Of a stretch of 44,900 nucleotides of DNA, positions 40,156 through 44,900 are shown one piece after another. Made by a program: the position numbers and the translations under genes. The notes beneath the pieces were generated by a model. It had not been told where the DNA came from. It did no database searches and was given only the letters and a program-made list of their open reading frames with translations. Origin of the DNA: a virus; IMG/VR virus record IMGVR_UViG_3300027996_000001, positions 1 through 44,900 of that record, one strand, 5' to 3'. Within the stretch, counting starts at the first letter, position 1. The number at the start of each line of letters is the position of its first letter.

Positions 40156-40179
40156 AAAAACACCAATTAAGGTGCTTTT
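40156..40179 (-). terminator. terminator after the lysin gene
   Basis: A GC-rich core stem cacc/ggtg (40161-40164 with 40171-40174, loop aattaa) extended by A:U pairs is followed by seven T on the minus strand. It lies 16 bases after the lysin stop. Confidence 0.82.
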
Positions 40180-40195
40180 ATTTGTATACACATTT

Positions 40196-40966
40196 TTATT
40201 GTTTTGGTCAATTCATATAATAAAAATTAACTATTCTCAACCAGTCAGAAGTATTATCTCAACCTGTCCATCTATCAGCCATTGCATAAGTAGGAAATTC
40301 TCCATACCATTTTTGCCAGATCAGTTTAAATGCTTCATGGCTTTCTCCTCTATTATTAAATTTACACATATATAATTTAGGTACTCATGGACAAGGAGCT
40401 GTATTTCAATGCTTAATACCATGTCAGTTATTATGAGTAACACCATATCATTTACTATATCAAGAAGTTTCAGCCATACTTACAGCGTAACTTAATCTGT
40501 CTATATTAAATTCTAAAGGTTTTATTTCTTCTTTAGCTTCTCTATATGCTTTATCACTTGCTTCTATATTTTCAGGAGTAATGTTCACAGTATCTTCTGA
40601 TAGTGAATTATATTCTTCATCAATCAATTCAATTAATAAATCTACATCAGCTTCAACAATTTCTTCTTTTTCTGCAATTCTTTCAAATTCAGTTTCTAAA
40701 GTTAGATTTTCTGCTGATATTGTTCTAATTCATAGTGAACCTATTAATATTAGTAATACTGTAGGAAGTAATATAGCTGTAAATCTCATTATTTTAGCCT
40801 CTGGTGTGTTTCTTTTTCTTTTCTCTATACTTTGTAACCTTTGAGTAGTTGTCTTTCTATTAGAAAGATTTATTGTACCTTTTTTTTTCATAACTCTATC
40901 AAAAGTTCTTTGATCTAATTCACTATTTGCATTTTCAACATTGACCTTTATATTTTTTGTTTTCAT
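40196..40966 (-). CDS. membrane-anchored lysin (lysozyme/transglycosylase-like)
   Basis: A 256-residue protein. The N-terminal 60 residues are cytoplasmic and basic. A membrane helix (FTAILLPTVLLILIGSL) lies at about 62-78, then an acidic stalk. The enzyme domain follows: AVSMAETSGYSKGYGVTHNN, then GHGIKHGNTAPCPGV, AFKLIWQKWYGEFPT and WTGGDNTSDW. A Glu after Met, the NNGHGIK run and the WTG-D close suggest a lysozyme-like fold with Glu of MAE as catalytic acid. A signal-anchor lysin needs no holin to reach the wall. It forms its own unit with promoter and terminator. Confidence 0.78.
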
Positions 40967-40973
40967 AATATTG

Positions 40974-41023
40974 TAATTATGTTATAAAATTAAACTGTAA
41001 GAATTAACCTTACAACATAATTA
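40974..41023. promoter_or_regulatory. nested inverted repeats at the lysin promoter
   Basis: Outer 10-bp arms (40974-40983 with 41014-41023) enclose inner 6-bp arms (40996-41001 with 41009-41014). The right outer arm reaches into the -10 box and the left one lies next to the lysin start codon. An operator for timed lysis is plausible. Confidence 0.5.
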
Positions 41024-41048
41024 TTCCATACTTTTAAAATTAATGCAA
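41020..41048 (-). promoter_or_regulatory. candidate promoter for the lysin gene
   Basis: TTGCAT (41043-41048), 17 bp, AATAAT (41020-41025) on the minus strand. The -35 lies within the last codons of the methyltransferase gene. Confidence 0.55.
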
Positions 41049-41951
41049 ATTATTGAGCCTTTTTTTTGCAATTTCATAATAATTCTTGTCTAACTCTATT
41101 CAAATACCCTCTCTATTTAGGTTATTACAAGCCAAAATTGTTGTTCAGCTTCACATTGTGAAATCTAAAACAGTTTCTCATTCTAAAGTATAAGTTTTAA
41201 TTAAATCTTCCATTAAAGCAACTGGTTTTTGTGTTGGATGTAATCAAGTATAATCTTTTTTATATTCTAGTATGTTTGATTTGTATTTAGCTCATTCTGA
41301 TAAATTAAATCTCTTTTGAAATCTCTTTTGAATATCTTTTAATTCTACATATTCCATATATCAATCCATTTTATCTATTCAGTATAACTCTATAAGTCAA
41401 TTATGTGTTTTTTCTGTATATAGCGTAAATTGTAAAGTATCATATCTCCAAAAATGACAAACTCATTGATGTCACATTTCTTTAAAAATTTCCTTTTTAG
41501 CTTTTCATACATACTTAACTACACTTTCAGCATATTTTCTCAATGGATGTGTATTTTCTGTATCATATTCTTTAGTAAAGACACAAATATCTTCAAAGTA
41601 ATTTACTGGTGCTTTTTTAGCAATTAAAGCATTTGCAAAGTGGTCTTTCTTCCAAAGTAACCTATAATTAAATGGAATATTTCAATGTGCATTTGTAATA
41701 AGTTCTGAAGTATAAGGTTCTTGTGAGAATAAAATTAAACTTCAGTTCATTCTTAAAAGTTTATTACATTTGTCTAATAGTTCTTTTAAATCTATTTTAA
41801 TATCCCAATCAGTTTTTCAATTTTCCCAACCGTCTAATCAAGCTCATTTTACAGTTCAATATGGAGGGTCTGTAATTATAGCATCTACCTTAACTCATTG
41901 TTCAATTAGTTTATCCATTTCTTCTAGGCATTCTCAATGTATTAATTTCAT
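41040..41951 (-). CDS. DNA methyltransferase (second)
   Basis: A 303-residue N4/N6 methyltransferase. MKLIHGECLEEMDKL starts the fold, TDPPYGT near residue 30 is the catalytic motif, and HPTQKPVALMEDLIKTYTL then LDFTMGSGTTILACNNLNRE near the end is the SAM-binding motif. The glycines of MGSG and PPYG are TGA. It is longer than the other phage methyltransferase (240 residues) and differs in motifs (PPYGT against PPYNV), so the phage modifies at least two sites or strands. Protection from host restriction is the likely purpose. Confidence 0.9.
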
Positions 41952-42070
41952 TTCTTTTTTTTAGATTTTAAATTCTTTTTAATTTGTTTTTGTTCTTCCA
42001 AAGCAAAGAAAGCAAATAGTTCAGTTTCTGACTCAGGGTAGTTTTGTAATAACATTTCTAGCTTATTCAT
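41942..42070 (-). CDS. small helical peptide
   Basis: A 42-residue peptide (MNKLEMLLQNYPESETELFA ...) that turns strongly basic at the end (IKKNLKSKKKKGN). The stop overlaps the methyltransferase start by 10 bases. The ATG follows the TAACAAATAA leader. Function unknown. Confidence 0.55.
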
Positions 42071-42073
42071 AAT

Positions 42074-42196
42074 TTATTTGTTATTTTTTAAATCCCACTT
42101 GTAAGGTTGTTCAAAAAGGTGGCTATATTCTTTCTTGTCACTTTTATAAATTACTTTTCATTCTCTTATTTCTATTAGTTTTTTATTTTTGTGCAT
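42074..42196 (-). CDS. small hypothetical peptide
   Basis: A 40-residue peptide (MHKNKKLIEIREGKVIYKSD ...), with a beta-hairpin-like start and polar end. Neighbours are 3 and 6 bases away. Function unknown. Confidence 0.5.
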
Positions 42197-42202
42197 AAGT
42201 TC

Positions 42203-42424
42203 TTAATTACTTGTTAAAATCTTGTTTATAAAATCTGTACTTTTCTTCACAAATATTCATCATGTTGGGTTTTTTCTTTGTTCAGATAGTTTATTTTCTC
42301 TTTGTTTTAATCTTCTTACTCTCATATATTCACGGTGGTAATTTCTCATTTTTTCCTTATTGTCTTCTTGCCGTTTCTTATAATATTCTCTCCTATGTAA
42401 TTCTTTAGTTAAATATTTGTTCAT
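42203..42424 (-). CDS. basic hypothetical protein
   Basis: A 73-residue, Arg/Lys/Tyr-rich helical protein (ELHRREYYKKRQEDNKEKMR, then HREYMRVRRLKQRENK). The composition resembles the basic region of small HNH-associated or nucleic-acid-binding phage proteins. It overlaps the upstream gene by 16 bases. Function unknown. Confidence 0.6.
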
Positions 42425-42588
42425 AATATATTTAATTCATCAAATAAATTTTCTTCTCTTAAAATAAATACTTGTTTTTCTTTTGTTCTTCTGTTTCGTA
42501 TATAATATCTAGTTCACTTTGCTCCGTATATCTCTAAATTAGAGTTCATAATAAAATGATTCATAAGCTTTTTACTGGGGAATAACAT
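42409..42588 (-). CDS. small hypothetical protein
   Basis: A 59-residue protein (MLFPSKKLMNHFIMNSNLEI ...) with an Arg-rich centre (TRYYIRNRRTKEKQVF). It is the first gene behind the best promoter of the genome (42631-42658) and a short attenuator hairpin. Function unknown. Confidence 0.58.
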
Positions 42589-42603
42589 GATTTATAGTTA
42601 AAA

Positions 42604-42625
42604 AATAAAACACCTGTGAAGGTGC
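42604..42625 (-). terminator. promoter-proximal attenuator hairpin
   Basis: A 5-bp cacct/aggtg stem (42612-42616 with 42621-42625) with a 4-base loop, followed by a T-rich tail on the minus strand. It begins within the first few transcribed bases of the promoter at 42631-42658, so most transcripts could stop after about 25 nucleotides unless the hairpin is bypassed. Confidence 0.6.
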
Positions 42626-42630
42626 TATTA

Positions 42631-42658
42631 TTATATTTTATGAATGGATTATGTCAAA
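42631..42658 (-). promoter_or_regulatory. consensus sigma70-type promoter
   Basis: TTGACA (42653-42658), 16 bp, TATAAT (42631-42636) on the minus strand, a perfect match to both consensus boxes. It heads the methyltransferase operon and is probably an early promoter. Confidence 0.88.
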
Positions 42659-42696
42659 ACAAAAAGTATTCACACAAAGGATTTTTATTGTATAGT

Positions 42697-43416
42697 TTAT
42701 TTCTTGAAAATACGAAGTTTTGAGGCTCTTGCGATTGCTTGTTGTTCTTTCTTACTTAAATTTTCTATATCATCTATTTTGATTCCTTTTTGATAATATT
42801 TAAGGTGTTTATCTAATAATCTATCTTTCATATAAAGAGTTCTTGCATTTCTATAATAAATTCATGCTCTAACTGAAGCTCTAAGAGTTTCTAATGACAT
42901 TAGTATAGGTTTACCACTAATTCATTTTAAACTGTCTAAGATGATTCATGTATGCATACTCTCTTTTGCTTTTGTAAATACATGATTATGTCATCCTTTA
43001 TAATAATTGTCTAGATCAATATCTGTAACTTCATGTAATTCTATTTTTCAATCAGCTCTTAAACTTCTATATAGACTACCTGTATACATTAGTCACAATC
43101 CGAATGCATACTTCTTATCGTATAATGCTTCAAACTCATCTGATAATATATCAACAGTTATTACTTTTACTTCAATATTAAATATTGTATATATTTTTCA
43201 AACGAACCATTTGTAGACTTTATCAAAGTAAGCTCACCATGTTTCATACCAAGCTTTATCTTTCTCTGCTTCGTGACATGCTTTAACTATATATTCATTA
43301 CTAAAGTTTATTCACCATTGTAATTGTACTATCATGAATAATGAATATAGACTACATGCATTTCTTGTATATCTTTCAAGTCCTTGATTATACCATTTAA
43401 ATATTCTGCTTAACAT
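42697..43416 (-). CDS. unknown protein, possible papain-like fold
   Basis: A 239-residue protein without a firm family. RYTRNACSLYSLFMI near residue 20 puts a Cys at a helix start. ALYDKKYAFGLGLMYTGSLY follows at about 105-125. GGHNHVFTKAKESMHTGII at about 155-172 places His after a Gly-Gly. Cys-helix then GGH is the layout of C1/papain-like peptidases found in some phage proteins. Residues are in plausible order but the third catalytic residue is not clear. An internal virion or lysis-time peptidase is one possibility; the call is tentative. Confidence 0.55.
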
Positions 43417-43421
43417 AAGTT

Positions 43422-43505
43422 TTATTTTATTAAATAAATAACACACATAATTATTATTGTAATTATGATAGCTTCCATTATTGTGATTTTGTTATCGTCA
43501 CTCAT
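43422..43505 (-). CDS. 27-residue membrane peptide
   Basis: A tiny peptide (MSDDNKITIMEAIIITIIIM ...) with one membrane helix and an acidic N-terminus. It starts inside the end of the DUF1353-like gene (28-base overlap). Belief rests on the open frame, topology and tight packing. Confidence 0.42.
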   Translation of the reverse strand: MSDDNKITIMEAIIITIIIMCVIYLIK

Positions 43506-43867
43506 CTTTTATTCTTATAAATATAAAATCATACTAGAGATGTTACTCATATATAAAATTTAATACTTTTATATATAGAACTTCAATTAGCTCTTAATGA
43601 TTTATAGAATAAACAATTACTCTTGAAAAATCATTTCTGTTCCTTCCATAACCAATCATGTAATATACATGGTCCTATTGTCTTAGGTTCTGCTCATTGT
43701 CATAACGGACACATAACACTACATCAGTCTGTTTTAAATCATGCAGGCACTATATGTACCTCTCATGTTAAATCATCTCTCTCATAGAAGATTAACTCAT
43801 CTGTAGTTATCCATAAGTTTTCTTTTGGTAATGGTAAGATAGAATTAAATTGTGTAAATTTACTCAT
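43478..43867 (-). CDS. DUF1353-like protein with membrane tail
   Basis: A 129-residue protein. HIVPAGFKTDGCSVMCPLWQ then PCILHDGLWKEQ matches the DUF1353 pattern (TDG-x-S-V ... HD), a phage family often found near lysis or tail genes. The glycines of PAG, TDG and HDG are TGA. The C-terminal 45 residues (YKSIKFYIGVTSLVGFYIYK) form a membrane segment. A peptidase-like or wall-directed role has been discussed for such folds; I infer only a membrane-associated accessory protein. Confidence 0.7.
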
Positions 43868-43871
43868 AATT

Positions 43872-44168
43872 TTAATTATTTAAATTATTAATTCTTTCTA
43901 AATATAAATGTCTTACTACTAAAGGTATTAATAATAAGTTATATATAAAGCTCATTATGTAATGATTACTATCATATAAAGCTAATCAATTCATTATGAT
44001 TCAATATAATAACATTAAGATTAACATTAATATATGTTGATGTGAATGTGATTTATTTTTATATACATATAATCATCTATTACAAAATTTATGTAATCAT
44101 ATTATTTCTTTTATTATTAAATATCAAGCATATATAGATGTTAATATTAATATTATATTTGTTATCAT
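43872..44168 (-). CDS. multi-span membrane protein, holin candidate
   Basis: A 98-residue protein with three likely membrane helices (ITNIILILTSIYAGYLIIKE; LMLILMLLYGIIMNGLALY; MSFIYNLLLIPLVV) separated by a basic, His-rich loop (KNKSHSHQH). The size and topology are those of class I holins. It lies between a membrane-anchored protein and DUF1353. The lysin is 3 kb away and has its own promoter, so the lysis role is inferred. Confidence 0.62.
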
Positions 44169-44171
44169 TTT

Positions 44172-44822
44172 TTATTTATTAAATATTATTCTTATATTTT
44201 GTATATGTTTCTCTACATCTGGTTCTTTTGTTAGTGTTTTGTATACACTACTAAAGAATATTATAGCATCTACTGATCAATTTAAATTACATATAGCTCT
44301 AGTATAAATACTCTTAGTTCATAAGTCATTAGCTATTGTTTGTGCTGTATTACCTAGATCAGAAATCTGTGCTAGATGTGGCATGTCTCATATAGCTCTT
44401 TTTTCATATTCACTAAACATATAATAATTTAATTTCTGTGTGTTAATACCATGTTGACTAAATAATTCTAATCAATTAGCTACTACTTCAGATATTAATG
44501 AATAATATTGAAAATGAAATAATCATTTTCTTGTACCATTATGGTTGTGCCATACATTGACCCTATCAAATCATAATGATTTAAACTCTTCAAAGTTATC
44601 TTCTAAGTATAATTGTAAATTTTTTATCTTTAGCTGACTCCTTACATTCTCCTCTTCATCTATTTTATTATTTATTGTTCTTATCTTTTGTATATTCTCT
44701 TCACTAAATAATTTCTTATTTGCCCATCTAAATCATAAGTAAAATATTCATGCTACGAATACAGTTTGAAATCAAGCTTCAGTTAAGTATGTGATGAATT
44801 GTCATATTCAAGTAATATCCAT
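44172..44822 (-). CDS. membrane-anchored GAF-like phage protein
   Basis: A 216-residue protein. An N-terminal membrane helix (AGFQTVFVAWIFYLGFRGAN) and a charged coiled coil (EENIQKIRTINNKIDEEENV) precede a soluble domain. That domain reads DRVNVWHNHNGTRKGLFHF, YYSLISEVVANG and ICNLNGSVDAIIFFSS. The 'HNG ... SLISE ... NGSVDAIIFF' pattern resembles small GAF-like domains fused to holin-type anchors in phage genomes. It is first in the operon behind promoter 44851-44878. Lysis timing or membrane sensing is inferred. Confidence 0.65.
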
Positions 44823-44843
44823 TTGTTTATTATTAAAGATTAA

Positions 44844-44900
44844 TAATTAAAGTATATTGATTTTCTAATGAATGTAAAAAAAAGATTACTAATTAAAGTA
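44844..44900. repeat. direct terminal repeat, right copy
   Basis: Exact copy of bases 1-57. It carries the promoter of the gene at 44172-44822. See the left copy for interpretation. Confidence 0.9.
44851..44878 (-). promoter_or_regulatory. promoter for the 44822-43478 operon
   Basis: On the minus strand TTTACA (44873-44878) and TATACT (44851-44856) are separated by 16 bp. The identical copy at 8-35 is the same site on the circle. The predicted start is about 20 bases upstream of the gene at 44172-44822. The spacing matches the other promoters of this genome. Confidence 0.65.

Noticed and set aside
487-43216. Plus-strand open frames, many Ser/Phe/Leu-rich
   Set aside because: They are mirror images of minus-strand coding sequence, have low-complexity composition, no family motifs, and lie opposite well-supported genes.
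42697-43416. Tyrosine recombinase
   Set aside because: The Arg-His-x-x-Arg and Tyr motifs in proper spacing are absent; the 'GGHNH' segment was considered and does not fit.
1-44900. TGA read as tryptophan (table 4)
   Set aside because: TGA falls on structurally obligatory glycines such as the Walker A loop and terminase RGG and AEG motifs, where Trp is impossible, and TGG is present for Trp.
1-44900. tRNA genes, including a UCA-anticodon tRNA-Gly
   Set aside because: Gaps between genes are short (all under 240 bases) and none shows a cloverleaf with TPsiC-like sequence. The phage presumably relies on the host tRNA.

Overview
This window looks like the complete genome of a tailed phage, about 44.84 kb, with every recognisable gene on the minus strand. 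The first 57 bases recur exactly as the last 57 (1-57 = 44844-44900), as expected for a circular or circularly assembled molecule cut open at an arbitrary point. The DNA is very AT-rich. Read with the standard code the genes fall into short fragments. Read with TGA as glycine (translation table 25) they become 66 tightly packed open frames with TAA/TAG stops. TGA falls on invariant glycines: the helicase Walker A (GTTGTGKST), the terminase motifs RQLGFST, RGGTLQ and ESTAEG, the methylase motifs GSGTT and FAGSG, and the homing-endonuclease motif VNGNY. TGG remains Trp. This code points to a host in Absconditabacteria (SR1) or Gracilibacteria of the candidate phyla radiation. The host is inferred from the code only.

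Layout. Transcription runs from high to low coordinates, and because the map is circular the end of the window leads back into position 1. 44822-42697: a membrane-anchored protein, small membrane proteins, a DUF1353-like protein and a possible papain-like protein. 42588-41040: small genes and a DNA methyltransferase. 40966-40196: a membrane-anchored lysin with its own terminator. 39757-36149: replication (DnaD-like initiator with an iteron-like array, primase, DnaB-type helicase) plus small genes and an HNH nuclease. 36087-33599: a Rha-like regulator, RusA resolvase, a second methyltransferase. 33180-29884: homing endonuclease, ERF annealing protein, nucleotidyltransferase fold, HTH and membrane peptides. 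29813-26760: Rha regulator, YopX-like protein, a second homing endonuclease. 26466-23971: candidate small terminase, winged-helix candidate, large terminase. 23913-19190: portal, an overlapping coiled-coil gene, scaffold, decoration-like protein, major capsid. 18990-17975: antirepressor and a small gene. 17908-71: connector, tail hub, a very large peptidase-bearing internal protein, a giant polyvalent protein with two HExxH sites, tail fibre, a third homing endonuclease and a LamG protein. No tail tube, sheath or tape-measure gene is seen, so a podovirus-like short tail is likely. No integrase, tRNA or CRISPR array was found.

Regulation is unusually readable. At least fourteen minus-strand promoters fit TTGnnn - 16/17 bp - TAnnnT, thirteen of them with exactly 16 bp, and many lie directly after a terminator. 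Several leaders hold a terminator hairpin whose loop is complementary to RNA just upstream. In the leaders of two homing endonucleases the architecture is the same (X1 X2 stem X1' X2' stem' U-run) although the sequences are unrelated. This repeated loop-paired attenuator design, together with the recoded genome, is the most promising undescribed system here.
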